DNA from: Przewalskia tangutica
Taxonomy: Eukaryota; Streptophyta; Magnoliopsida; Solanales; Solanaceae
Direction of reading: 5' to 3'
Length of the DNA: 64,000 nt
Assembly (NCBI GenBank): GCA_029844215.1
Contig: CM056723.1
Span: forward strand, 5,726,980-5,790,979
This document shows, piece after piece, positions 1 to 11,491 of this stretch. Position 1 is the stretch's first letter, and each line of letters opens with the position of its first letter. The translations under genes were made by a program, and so were the position numbers. The notes beneath the pieces were generated by a model. It was not told where the DNA came from. It made no database searches and worked only from the letters and a program-made list of their open reading frames with translations.

Positions 1-430
1 GTATTATGTTCATCCTAGTTTTTGCTATATATATTCTAGGGCGCCATTTTCTTTTTCTGTGAGTGTGTGTGACGAGAAAAAGAGCGAATTGTAAAAAGCA
101 CAAACTCCCTATTTTGATTATAGTGAAATCTGCGGCGACAAAGTGGACGTAGCTCTCGCATTAAGGATGAAGCACTATAAATCTGTGTATTATTTATTTT
201 TTACTTATTTACTGTTTTATTATTAGGTCGAATCTGAAACTCAAATCCTAACATTATTCATAATCATTGTTAACATTGTTTTCTCTTCCTATTGTCTCTG
301 TAATGAAAGATTAAAGAAGTGCCTTTTTGGACTTTTATTTCCAACCATCGAATGTAGTAGTGATCGATCATCAATCTACTTCTGCTTTATAAAGCACAGG
401 CTCTATTTTAGGCTACGTACGGCCCCCATT
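1..430. other. Possible decayed LTR remnant, otherwise unrecognised
   Basis: The stretch around 60-240 has a run of GTGTGTGTGACGAG, a TATAAATC and a T-rich tail that resemble the R/U5 part of a Ty1-copia LTR. No TG/CA ends, primer-binding site or target duplication could be found, so this rests on general appearance only. The rest has no open frame I recognise. Confidence 0.3.
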
Positions 431-799
431 CATTTTAGGGTATTTAAATTCTGAGAGTGGAAAGAACAAGATGCTTCACATATCTCTTAAGAAAAGAACA
501 GCATATATCACTATATTTGCAAACACTACCAGCAGTGCGAGGATTATTCCATTGTAGTTCCACAATTTATTTTCGATTTGCTGGATGACATGACATAATT
601 CAACCGGTGAAAAGGTCGTCTTAGAAACGAAACCTATAGACATATGTCTATCATTAAATTTATGAAATTGGTTTTTGAGTTAGAGGAATGAAGTAATAAT
701 TTACATGTATAATTTGCAAATATGAAATAGGTTTTTTCATGAAGTATTTCGTACGTAATATCGCTCTGTCTTTTGATATCATTAAATCGTTTTTAAGCA
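431..799. other. AT-rich intergenic DNA, nothing recognised
   Basis: No coding frame, repeat or RNA feature could be supported here. Confidence 0.5.
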
Positions 800-2345
800 C
801 CGAAAACGAAACAAATGTTATTTTTACTCATGGACTACTTGACGTGCTAAACAAAAAGGTTTGCAACTTACACCGATGTCAAATAAAACTGATGGTGTCT
901 TTTCTGTAAAGCGGTGGGGATCAAGAGAAGGAAGGCCGGGCACATCATACTCTTCAGGGTCTTTGAGTACAAGCATGGGAGGACCAATTTGCCGACTTAG
1001 AAGCCAGATTAGGAAAGTGTTTCCCGAGTTCGAGCAAATGCGAGCTCCCCCTGCAAAAGTGATCAAATAACCGGAAGTTCTTCTGACCAGCATTCAGAAA
1101 GAGAGAACGTCGGTTGTACAGTCTCCTATACAATACAATACAGAGCTAGCTTCTGACAACGACTTTTTCGTTCCTATTAACAAAACATCCCCTTTTTCTT
1201 CTTTTCGGGGTAATCGCCGCGCGTCCTTCCCATGCTTTTCAGCTCCTCTCATTTTTCGAATATAATAAAGTCGAGTGCCTCCGGTCAGTCAGGGGTTGAC
1301 CTGAGACCGGATTTTTTGGGTTGAGCAAGTAGGTTGAACAATAAATCTTGAAGAAAAAAACCAGTGTGTTTCGTATAGATCGAGTACCTCCAACTAAACA
1401 TTGAATGATCCAATTTACTTATTTGAAAACCGAGGGCGGAAGCAGCGTGTTTCTCGAATGAAGGATGATGTGGACTTGGTAGTCCGAGTTTGATGAGCAA
1501 TTCTTTTTTGACAAGCTGGATTTCTTCTTCCAGTAAGGCGCCATTGAAAAAGGAAAGCGCACTCAATCAATTCCGTCGAGCTTCTCATAGAAATATAAAA
1601 ACGTATCGCCCACTGTTTTTCAGTTGTTTGATTTTCCAGCTTTGGTCAGCTGGACTTTTGATAAAGATGCGCAATTGGGGGCTTCTTTTATTTGTTTCCA
1701 GCCCAAAAAAAAAAATTCACCCCGACTGCTTTTTAACCATTCGATTCGCGGGCTTAGTCACCCCTACCATTTTGGACGGTAGGAACGGGGAGAGGGGGAA
1801 GGGAGAAGCAAGGCTCGAAGAACGAGCCGAGCAGTGCAAGGGCGGGTCAAAGAAGACCAATAAAATCTCGATTCAGTATAAGCAAGGGATGAGAGAGGCC
1901 TTACGAGGGCTTCGCGGTATGTGTGAGTCAAGATTTTACTTAGTGATCCGAAGGAGCTTCAAGCTTATGATTTTCTTCTATTGGGCTAATTGTGGCCTTG
2001 CAACTTGAACTACCAGTTGAGTATGAGGTTTCAGAAACTTTCAATCTTTCTGATCTTTCTCCTTATTACGGTGAAGAAAGCACTAACGGAATTATACAAC
2101 CACCGAACCTTCTTTATCATGATTCGACCCATACCGGACACTGTTCCGATTCGACAAAGGTAGAATGCCTGGTCGAAGGTCTTCACCAATATTTCCAGGA
2201 TAAAAGGTCCCACTTACATATCGAACAAATCTTACTCTCAATAGAGTCATTCCAATCCGATAACGCTTTTCTTTTTATTGGTATGCCGCTCCGCGAGCAA
2301 GGAGCGCGCCTTCCCTCCAACAAGTCGCGGATGAGCGCACTAGCA
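800..2345. other. Candidate organelle-derived (mitochondrial-like) insert
   Basis: Base composition changes to clearly more GC-rich DNA than its neighbours, with motifs such as CGCTCCGCGAGCAAGGAGCG near 2288 and polypurine tracts near 1790 that look like plant mitochondrial intergenic DNA. Overlapping open frames on both strands (for example 824-1093 minus, 1285-1566 minus, 1490-2008 plus) do not match a gene I know. The insert may continue to the right of the solo LTR at 2351-3855. Calling it a NUMT is inference from texture; I identified no mitochondrial gene. Confidence 0.35.
1992..2081 (+). pseudogene. C-terminal fragment of a Ty3-gypsy polyprotein
   Basis: The plus-strand frame reads LELPVEYEVSETFNLSDLSP, which is the conserved tail found after the integrase of Ty3-gypsy polyproteins, where the usual form is close to LPGEYGVSATFNVADLSPY. 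Nothing upstream in this frame continues into integrase, and downstream the frame enters unrelated sequence. It is a short orphan fragment. It may have entered an organelle genome before the block reached this chromosome, or it may be an ordinary nuclear relic. Confidence 0.5.
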
Positions 2346-2350
2346 CGAAG

Positions 2351-3855
2351 TGAAGGGATTTGTTGGGTGTAAAACATACAAGTAAGGCACAGCGGAAGTT
2401 TAAAATTTTGTGTAAACTTACTTGCTCCAACAAACGTTTCTGGTATGATTATGCGATAATTCAAATCTGCAAAGACATAAAAGAAAACTTACAGTCTTTA
2501 CTAAAAGGTGCGCGATTGTCAATCCGTGCAAGCCTTTCAAGTATATTCCTTTGCCCAAAAAAGCTAGGAAATCTTGGCAGAGGTTTGAGAGAATTTATTT
2601 CCTGAACTCTAAGTTCAGAAAGTGAAAATGAGTTCTAATGAAATTATGGGTTAAGTGCCAAATATATAGTGAGGAAACCCTAAACCTAATCAGATTTGGA
2701 TCAGGCTTCAAAACCTGACCCAAATCCAAATTGATGGGCGATCGAGCGGGCCCATGTTATCTTGATTCCTTTATTTATTTTCTGCACGTTTTAGTTCTAA
2801 TTAAATCCAAGACTTAATTTTAACTTAATTAATTAATTTTCATCAAATGAAAATTATCCCATAATTTATTATAAAATAAAATATCTTGATTCAAAATCCG
2901 ATATTTTACATTCTCTCAATATACCCTTAGACCGAAAAGACAATCGACTTAGTGTGACCCTTTAGGCCTTCACACATCGGCAAGACTGATCAAATCAAGG
3001 TTCACACGGAACTCCTAGACGGCGCCGGTGACGGACTCAATATGTGAAGTACGTTTACAAGACTCAAGTAAACAGACCTCTATGTGAGATGATAAATTCC
3101 TTTCATTCGCGACACACTCGATCAAGCTTAAGATTTGCCAAGTGTCTATCCAAATGGCGATCACTTTATCTCATCTATATTAGTCGACAACTAGACCATA
3201 TCCCGATATGTCTCTTGCGTTGCCAATGACTGGTCGACCTAACATCTCCGAGAAGGTGTGTTCTCGAAATTCCAATCGAGGAATGAATCCTATTCTTGGC
3301 TCAACTACCACCTTCAATCTACTTCGTAATGCACCCAATACAAGTCGCGTCTCAACCTATAAGGCATTTGAGCTTAGGGCAGGATCAAAGTGCATTGCTC
3401 GTAAACAAGGCGATATTGACCTCAAGTCTAAGGACTCTATCTCCCACGTCGATAATACTCTAGACATGTATAACAAATAGTTTATCGCCAGGTATGCCAA
3501 TACTCCTCTAAGAGTATCCACGTGTCCATCACTAGCAACTATTGCTTGCGATGAAGTGAGATATATTACATTCTCTAATGTGATGCACTACATGTCGACT
3601 TATAACATATCATTGATATCCCATTCTCAATGATCATTAGTCTAGGCTATTTTAAGAACTACACTCTATCATTAATATCTCACACTATTAATGACAATGT
3701 AAGTTCAAGGGATGCACATTAATGAATAATATAAACAATCAAATAATAATTCAATAATTGCAAATGCCAAGTATATATTAATCTTATTAATAATATGAAT
3801 GTGTTCAAGTACATGTGCTCCTAAAATGATTGTTTCTAGGACATATATACTTTCA
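2351..3855 (-). mobile_element. Solo LTR, family A copy 1 (TSD CGAAG)
   Basis: Read on the minus strand it starts TGAAAGTATATATG and ends CCCTTCA, so it has TG/CA termini. The 5-bp direct repeat CGAAG lies at 2346-2350 and 3856-3860. The 1505-bp unit is the inverted relative of 50321-51857 over its whole length. Inside it, on the minus strand, is a TATATATTTGGC promoter-like box followed by a leader. There is no coding sequence and no second LTR, so the simplest reading is a solo LTR left by recombination. The superfamily is not determinable from the LTR alone. Confidence 0.85.
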
Positions 3856-3860
3856 CGAAG

Positions 3861-4547
3861 TTCCCATTCAACATTCATTCAAAGTATTCTCCCCTTGCCA
3901 TGCTTCAACCAGCTGCTATCGGATGGCGTTCTCCTTTTGAAGTGAAGTTGTTTTGGTCGCCTTGCTTCCCATTGTAATTGCCATTGTAGCACGTGTGTGG
4001 CCCAGCCCATAAGGGCCATGCGATGGAGACAGCATCAACTGCTACGAGATTGAATAAGCTTCATCTTCAGTCCTCACGTAGACATGAAGGGGAGGCCCCA
4101 CAGATAGGATTTGCGTAAAATATTGTGGTAAAGGGGTATCACATTTTCAAGGGAAAAGAGTGCATATTACACGTTAAAGTTAAAATTTAGTGGTAGGACT
4201 AGATGCCACAAAAAAAAAGGCATCATGATCGCTAAGAACTATTCCTTGTATATATTTGTCCGTCTGTACTATTGTTCAGCATTTTCGATTTTTTGACCTT
4301 CTTTCGAGCTCCAGTGAATTTTTTTTCTATAGACCGCCTAGTAGTGAAACCTGTTGATTTCACTGCAAAATTTGAGAGTACAAGAGGTGGCTTTTTGGCC
4401 AATCCTCGAGATACATTTAGGATGAACAGTTCACCAGAGTGAAGGAACTGACTTATGCTAGTGAGAAAAGCATAACAAAACGTAGTAAAGTTTACAAAAA
4501 TCATGGACAGATTTAAGCAAAAGTGTGTTGTCCTTTAACATGTCTAA
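3861..4547. other. Unrecognised region between a solo LTR and a hAT element
   Basis: The first 200 bp resembles the GC-richer DNA left of the solo LTR and may be the continuation of the interrupted block. The remainder has a 90-codon minus-strand frame (4232-4504) with no recognisable motif. No gene is claimed. Confidence 0.4.
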
Positions 4548-4555
4548 CTCTAAAA

Positions 4556-5382
4556 TAGACCTGAAAATCAGGGTCAGGGTCAGCTAATTTCTGACCCGCA
4601 AGCCACCTGACCCGAAAAAGCGGTGACCCGAGCATACGTAGGGTCGGGTCAGGGTCAGAATTCTTGACCCTCCCGATCCTGGCCCGACGTCGACCCGTCA
4701 CTGTGCAACCTTTGATTTTCTTTTACATGTTTTGGAGTTTTTTTTAAATCCATGAGGAATAGAAATTACTGTAACAAGAATCATGATATATAGTTAATGA
4801 TATGAACAAGTCAAGTAGACCCAATAACTGCACAACATAACTATCAAACAATCATTTCTACATTCATACATTTTGTGTAGTATATCTCACATTATTTATA
4901 AGGCCTGATTTGTAACCAAAAAACATTAGTACGAGGCGTTCAGAAATTCTTCCTTTATCTAGTCTCAACTGTTTATTTAGTATATTGTTAAGTGTCTACT
5001 TATGTCATTAGTACTCTACTTCAAGCATTCTTTTATCTAAAACAAGATAGCTCTCATGTCTGCTTTAGCTGAGATCTCACAATATACAATAGATTTAAAT
5101 GTCCAAATTTTGTGATAATGTTTCCGAGAATGTCAATTTCTGTATTGGAAATTCAATTTTTTTTTAAAAAAAGTTATACCGGGCCCCGACCAGACCCGTC
5201 TAAAATTCACCGTTTTTTTGTTTTGTAGGGCGGGTCAGGGCCGACCCGAGGTCCGTAGGGTCCCCGAAGGGTCAGGGCCAGGATCGTGAAATCTGGGGAA
5301 AAAATAAGGTCAGGATCGGGCAAGCAGAAAAAAAAAGTCACCCCACCCGATCCTGACCCGGCCCAAGATTTGGACAGGTCTA
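4556..5382. mobile_element. Non-autonomous hAT element with GGGTC-rich ends
   Basis: An 827-bp unit begins TAGACCTG and ends CAGGTCTA, a perfect 8-bp terminal inverted repeat. It is flanked by the perfect 8-bp duplication CTCTAAAA (4548-4555 and 5383-5390), the length hAT transposases leave. Both subterminal regions are packed with GGGTCAGG, GGGTCGGG and complementary GACCC motifs, as in Ac-like hAT elements of plants. The AT-rich centre has no transposase frame, so it depends on another copy for mobility. Confidence 0.85.
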
Positions 5383-5390
5383 CTCTAAAA

Positions 5391-6139
5391 CATGAAAGTC
5401 CATCTTGATCATTCTTCAAGACAGCTCAGACTTGAGTTGGCAAAAACACAAATTGGTTGAAGAATATGTTTCTCTCATTCCAGCTCCAGTAAATAATCCA
5501 TCTAGGACTTCATAAACAGATTCAATTAGATTTATCGAACATACACAACACACATATATTGTGTCTATATATATAGTTATATACACATGAACCTAACACA
5601 ACGAGGTATGACTGCAGATATTGGACCTAGCATAATTTTAAAAGCTAATCATGAGTTTAGAATTGTTCAAGAATTAAGAGTACTATATATGGAGAAAAGA
5701 GCTAGATCGTTCCCTCTATTAATGTGGATCGATATTCTAATACACACCACACGCCTAAGACTGGACATATGAATGATTAACTATATAACAGGTACGGGCG
5801 CCAACATTAACTAAACCAAAAACATAAATGGATTTGGCTCTAATATCATACTAAAAATGACCTTAGGTCTAATTTTAAAGAATAGCCCATGAAGCGAGTA
5901 TTACTCAAAATTATATAAAAGACAAACTTATTCCCTCGACAAGAAGAATGCTCAGTGCTCAAACTCTAATGACAATATTCGACTAGAATCAACTCATTTA
6001 GCTGGTCCAATGGTGTATGCTAATTGCTAAGCCCATAACTTTCATGGGCTCAACTAATAGGCCCTGCAATTTTAGCCACGTCTCAAGAAAAATGCTATAG
6101 TTAGTCAGCCATCTATATTAGGCCTCAGACTCAGGGCTT
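5391..6139. other. Intergenic DNA, nothing recognised
   Basis: A 61-codon plus-strand frame (5587-5772) has no known motif. I see no RNA gene or repeat with defined ends. Confidence 0.45.
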
Positions 6140-7196
6140 GGTACGATCGCTTTGCCACTTACATCATGCAGATCGGGTTTGTGTACAGCAAAAGTGATAA
6201 TTTCATTTTCAATTTTCATCGAGGTAATAACATTGCATACCTTTTGATATATGTGGATGATATTGTTCTGTCTGCCTCATCTGATGTGCTGAAAAATGAG
6301 ATCATTTCTCTGCTCAAATATGAATTTTCTATGACAGATTTGGGTGAATTGAGTCATTTTTGGGGATTTCAGTGACCAGATCCGAAAATATAATATTCCT
6401 GTGTCAGCATAAGTATGCCGGAGAAATTGTTAACAGGGCTAAATGACAAACTGGAAGATCATTCCCACTCTAATCGACTCGAAATCAAAACTCAGTGTCG
6501 ATGACGGGAATACGGTGCTCGGTCCTTCTATTTATAGGAGTCTTGATGGTGCACTTTAGTATCTTACATTCACTAGGCCTGATATTACCTATGTCGTTCA
6601 GCAGGTGTGTTTGTTCATGCATGTTCCCAGAGAGCCTCACTTTACTGCTCTAAAACGTATCATTCGGTACGTTAAGGGTACTCTTGACTACATATTACAT
6701 CATTATCCATCTGCACCGTCCATACTGATATTGTATACGAATGTTGATTGAGGCGGCTGTCCAGACACACATCGATCTACTTCTGGCTATTGTGTATTTT
6801 TGGGTGATAACCTCATCTCATGGTCTGCAAAATGGTAAGCCACACTTTCTCATTATAGTACAGAAGCAGAATATAGAGGTGTTGCGAACATTATTTCCGA
6901 AATTTCATAGCTCAGAAACCTCCTTCTAGAGCTTCATTATCCCTTACGTAAGACACCTATTGTGTATTGTGATAACATATCTACTGTTTACTTGTCTAAT
7001 AACCCGGTTCAGCATCAACGAACCAAATATATTGAGAAAGATATTCATGAAGGTTGCCATGGCCATGTTCGGGTGCTACATGTTCCTTCTTCCTATCAGT
7101 ACGTAGATATATTTACTAAGGGACTTCCTCAGCAGCGGTTCCTTGACTTCGGTCTAGTCTCAGCTTCTGGCCTCCCCGCTCCGACTGAAAGGGTGT
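6140..7196 (+). pseudogene. Ty1-copia RT/RNase H relic
   Basis: Translated pieces across several frames give the second half of a copia polyprotein in order. The reverse transcriptase segment has YVDDI (6249-6263) and the FSMTDLGELSHFWG block. Next come the TRPDITYVVQQVCLFMH region and the RNase H segment with STSGYCVFLGDN and VYCDNISTVYLSNNPVQHQRTK (split here by position, about 6961-7025). Then comes the DIFTKGLPQQRF tail. Stops and frameshifts break it at least at 6373, 6444 and 6750. The gag, protease and integrase parts are absent. It ends where a short LTR-like stretch begins at 7197. Confidence 0.85.
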
Positions 7197-7254
7197 GATA
7201 GAGAATATATTAATATTCTTCATATATTTGGTAATTAGGAATACCTAAGACAGG
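7197..7254 (+). repeat. Truncated 3' LTR start of the copia relic
   Basis: Directly after the pol tail and the sequence AAAGGGTG comes TGATAGAGAATATATT, which resembles the start TGATAGAATATT of the LTR at 11492-11724 in sense orientation. A MITE interrupts or replaces it at 7255. Confidence 0.5.
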
Positions 7255-7630
7255 CAGGGGCGGACCTACGTGGGATCAAGCTGAGTCAATTGAATCCACT
7301 TCGTCGGAAAATTATACTGTATGTACAGGTGGAAATTTGGCTGAAACAGAAATTTTCAGTTATTAAGTTTTGTTGAACCCACTTAAACATGGCTTGTGCT
7401 TTGGTGAGGTGTAAGTGGGTTCAAAAGGTCCTTGAAGGCGTCGAGTGTTCGAATCTGCCCTTTGTGTTTCTATATTCCCTCCTTTTACGACTCTATTTTT
7501 TCTATCTACTTTGTAAATTGTAATTGTAGATAGGTATTCTACTTGTTTCTACTCTCTCTTTTCATTCGTATTGTAGCCTATTGTCGTCTTCAATTGAACC
7601 CGCTTATACTTATTTCTGGGTCCGCCACTG
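7255..7630. mobile_element. hAT-type MITE (CAGGGGCGGA ends)
   Basis: A 376-bp unit starts CAGGGGCGGACC and ends GGTCCGCCACTG, giving near-perfect terminal inverted repeats of the CAGNGGCGGA class used by plant hAT MITEs. The flanks are AAGACAGG at 7247-7254 and AAGACAGC at 7631-7638, a 7/8 match to an 8-bp duplication. There is no coding sequence. Confidence 0.8.
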
Positions 7631-7638
7631 AAGACAGC

Positions 7639-8184
7639 TTTTAGCCTTTGATAAAGTCCAAGAATGGTTCTTTATGAATGTTAGAAATGGCTTCGGCAGA
7701 GTGAGGGAAAGTGTGTCTAGAGATAGCACTGACCTTACTTTTTGACACAATCCTTCTAACTGCATTACAATATCACTCTCCAGTAACAATTATTGAAGAC
7801 TGTAAGTATTTATTGGAAACTAACAATGCTATGCTACTATTAATTATATATGGAGAGAGGCGAACGAATCATGTGCCTACTCTTCACAAATGAGGGTCAT
7901 GAAGAAAAATTGATAATATGGGAAACTGTATTCAAGGAAATAGAGTTTTTTTCTCCGACTGGCGGATTCACGTCATGTAGCTTATGAGTAATTTACTGCT
8001 TTCCCAATGTACCAATAATCTAACAGATTGCCCAAGATCCTTTAGACTATCCAGCTCCCAGTAGGTGAAACACTTTATACTACTCAACTGAACATGTGTA
8101 AATATATACATTGATCAAAACCAAAATTCATGTACATAAATTAATCAAGAGAAAGAACAAACCAAAACAAGCAACTCTGCAAAC
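7639..8184. other. 3' flank of the DUF4378 gene, no other gene seen
   Basis: This lies downstream of the minus-strand stop at 8185 and probably holds the 3' UTR. No canonical AATAAA was evident near the stop, and no coding frame is convincing. Confidence 0.4.
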
Positions 8185-11169
8185 TCAAAAACCTCTTAGT
8201 TCTTCCAAAAGATCATTAAAAATCATGTCCTCTAGTTCAATTGCCAAACATTCACTTTCCAACTGAAGATTCATCCAACCATCATCCATTTTCAAATCTC
8301 GATCCACAATGGCATCGATTGATTCTTGCTCCGGTTTCAACCTCAACAAGGTACCTACATTGTTGCATACCTCTTCAATCACTCGATTTTCCAGCAATGG
8401 ACGAATGCGACAACTATAGGATAAGGCCCTAGAGTAGTATGTGAATGATCTATCATACATTTGGACTAAAACTTCATTGACCAAACCAAATAGTAGTTGA
8501 TGATGACAGCAGAAGTCAAAATCCCCTAGACAACATTCTTGTTCTTGATGCCACAAGGACTCAAGTTCTTGAACTATTGAAGGGTTTAACACTAGGGTTT
8601 GGGAGTACCATGTTGTCTTGAAGAAATTGCTTGAGAATCCTGAATGCTCAAGAATATCCCTCACGTAAAACAAGTCCGCGTTTTCCTTTTTGTAAGATTT
8701 GCTATGATGATATGCTTTTGCAAGACTATGGACATCAGTATTCTGTTTATGAGCAAAACCTGAGCCAAAAGAAACAAATTAACTACCACAACTTACCTAG
8801 AATAACCTAATGAACTAAGGAAGCCATTAAAGAGAATGCCCTTGTATATATAAGAACTAGAAATATTAAAAAAATGGAAGAATTAACCTAAGCAGTCACC
8901 CACCCAACCGCTTATAACGAAAAATACAACAGATGTATAATATATGTATAATCCATGTATAACATGTGTATAGCCGTGTATAATCAGTGTATAATCTATG
9001 TAAACTGGCGAGGAAACGTAAACAATGGATCCAACCGGTTATTTGTATAATAAATATCCCAATATTTGATGATTAGTGAGAAAAACAAACATACCTTTTG
9101 AAATTTGGAACTCTGCACAGTTGGAAATGTCTTCTTCAAAACATATTTCAGAATCTGGAACCACATAATTTGGGGTTGATCCATTGAATTTTATCTCTTG
9201 TTCTTCATAAGAATTTCCTTTGAACACCATAACCTCATCGATGATATCTGAAAGCTCTTCGACCTTTGCATTACTTTCCTCTGTCTTTGGTTTTAAGCTT
9301 GTTATAGTTTCTACTGTCTTAATATTGTCACTTCTTTCTACTGCTTCCGTGGTGTATATCGAATTCTCTTCTTTCTCACTTTCAGCTCTCATATGTGAGT
9401 TTCGCTCCTCAACAGTCCTGATTAGCCATTCTGAAAATTGGGCATCACCAGTCACCCCGTTTGGAAGAAGAGAACAAGACTCTGAGTAAGATAGAGAACG
9501 GATCCTTCTGAATGGCATTGATGATGGTACCTCGTATTCGCTAGTCAATTTCAAACTCTTGGAGGGATTCAAGTTCACTTCCTTTCTAAAACTATGTTCA
9601 AATAATTTAGTATATCTATTCATAGACTCGTTCAGAAAGGAACTTCTCCTGTGCATGATTGTAGTTTTGCTTATTTCAAATCCGTCAATTTCACAATATC
9701 CATTGGACTTACTTTCATATTCTCCATTCATATTTTCAAACAATTCATAAGTAGAGCTCTGCTTATTTCCTTCTTCTGCATCCATGAGCTCTTTATTATC
9801 ATCCATGAGGCCTAAACTTGTGAAGAGAGTCTTCGCATAATTAGACAAAGATCTCGTTCGAGTAACACCTATCAGTCTTTCTCCTTTTGCAGAAGACCAA
9901 ACTTCATTCTTCTTGTCCTCAAGCTTACTTGGTTTGAAGTTTTTACTTCGCGACAAATGAGACACGGGGTATGATCCTGACTTGGTTAATCTTGCTTTTT
10001 TCTTGGAAACCAGCTGACCGCGGAATAGATTCTGATATCCTGCTTCTGATTCCCTCAAAATTTCCAAAAGTAACCCTGCATGATCTTTAAGTTGAGATTT
10101 TAGAGCATTCTTATCAGTGGAAATATCATATGCATCGATAGCATTCATCAGTTTCTTATCTAGCGATTCAGTAGCTTTCTCCGCATTTCCGGTAACAAAA
10201 ATAATAGGATGTTCTTTGTCACTGCATTTTTCATTTAGATCATGTTCGGTAGGTTGATTAGAAGAGCCTGATTTCTTCTGCTTGGACCTCTTCTTTTCCT
10301 TGTGCAACTTCTCAGCAATTAAAGCTTTTATTTTAGCTTTTAGAGACCTTTTGTTGGACCCCTTTGATTTTCTTGTGCTTTTTTCAACCTATTGACATGA
10401 CAACATTAGTCTTCAACAAAAAATTATATATTTGGACACTGAGTAACTTACAAACAGTTGATCATCAAGTGATTAATAATACTTACCAATAACTGACTTT
10501 CGTTATCATCCAAAAGCATTTCCAGTTCACTAGAATCTTGTCTAACCAACTTTTCTTTGGAAGAATAAATGCCTATTGAAGGGTGAATACAAGAATTTGT
10601 TAGACACTGAATTGAAAGAAACCATATATTTCGGATAGGGAGTTCATTAGTTTAACACCATCACGCTAAGTTACCACACTACTACAAAATCTCTATTTTC
10701 ACACTAAAAATGCTCAATGGCTATTTCTCACTGTCAGCGGAAAAAATCTAAATAGTAGTGTTTTCACACGAACAAATTAAAAAGTTTCCCACCGTTTTAA
10801 TGGGAATCTATTTCCCACCATGCCTTTTTAGTTCGGTGAGAATGAAGTGGGAAAATCATATTCTACTGCACAAATTTTTCACTGAAAAAACCCTTTGTTT
10901 CTAGTAGTGCCAGCAATAACATGCAATGTAACCTGTCATAACAGGTTATCCTAAAAGTTCTCTACATTGTCGGTGTATATAACTTAACTTTTAGACTTAC
11001 TTCTGATATGGCTGTTTCCATCATTTATACGGGGCAGAGATTTACACTTTACACGAGAGCGCCAACTATGGTAGCCAAGGGCATGTATGAAGCCCCACAT
11101 GCACCCTGGATCGATATTCCTATCCTCATTTGCATGCTCCACATGCCTACTCCACTTGTTCTTTCCCAT
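8185..11169 (-). CDS. DUF4378 protein, TRM32-like (four exons)
   Basis: Exons on the minus strand are 11001-11169, 10487-10572, 9095-10388 and 8185-8759. Every junction has GT donor and AG acceptor, the split codons restore Ser57 and Gly517, and the frame runs from ATG to TAG for 707 codons. Residues 20-36 hold DPGCMWGFIHALGYHSW, a signature of the N-terminus of this family. Residues 86-125 are Lys/Arg-rich, the middle is Ser-rich and low in complexity (RTRSLSNYAK, RRIRSLSYSES), and exon 4 encodes the DUF4378 domain ending FNDLLEELRGF. Family members include TRM (TON1 recruiting motif) proteins linked to cortical microtubules; that role is known of the family, not shown here. Intron 1 contains a CACTA MITE. 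The ATG choice rests on position just upstream of the conserved N-terminal block. UTRs and the exact TRM subgroup are not resolved. Confidence 0.88.
8933..9001. repeat. Short imperfect TGTATAA repeat in intron 3
   Basis: About seven copies of a TGTATAA(T) core, spaced 9-11 bp apart, lie inside the last intron of the DUF4378 gene. They are too irregular to be a simple microsatellite. No function is evident. Confidence 0.6.
10677..10909. mobile_element. CACTA (EnSpm-like) MITE in intron 1
   Basis: The 233-bp unit starts CACTACTACAAAA and ends TTTCTAGTAGTG. The inverse complement of the right end is CACTACTAGAAAC, so the ends match the CACTA class. The 3-bp duplication CCA (10674-10676 and 10910-10912) is the length expected. 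Internal TTTCCCAC and GTGGGAAA motifs are partly complementary. It lies within the first intron of the DUF4378 gene (intron 10573-11000). Confidence 0.88.
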
Positions 11170-11436
11170 AATATAAATTTCGTAAATCTGTTTTCTCTAT
11201 CCTGATAAAAAGAAAAATCAAATGTTCAAAAATCACAGTATAAAATCTCGTGTCTAGCACATCATTAAACTCATGGCTCAGAAAATTAAGATGCTGAAAT
11301 CCTATAAATCCAATGAATTGTTTCAATATATTTAGCAATTATTTGCAGGGAATTCTGGGAACTGCATACAGAAGCCATAGAGCTACTCTGTACTTGTAAC
11401 AGTATCTTGGTTCCTTTACAATATCAAACGGGTGGA
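11170..11436 (-). promoter_or_regulatory. Upstream region of the DUF4378 gene
   Basis: This short AT-rich stretch precedes the predicted start codon on the minus strand and ends at a G homopolymer and a copia LTR. The gene's promoter, if local, must lie here or extend into the transposon. No clear TATA box at a fixed spacing was identified. Confidence 0.3.
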
Positions 11437-11461
11437 GGGGGGGGGGGGGGGGGGGGGGGGG
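11437..11461. repeat. Homopolymer of 25 G
   Basis: An uninterrupted run of 25 G follows GGTGGA, immediately outside a copia LTR. Such runs are unstable in cells and error-prone in sequencing, so the exact length is unreliable. Confidence 0.85.
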
Positions 11462-11491
11462 TCTTCCGACCGCCTTTGCTGGAAAATCAAC

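Noticed and set aside
1490..2008. 172-codon plus-strand frame in the organelle-like block
   Set aside because: No recognisable domain, overlaps a minus-strand frame, and has organelle-intergenic texture; not called as a gene.
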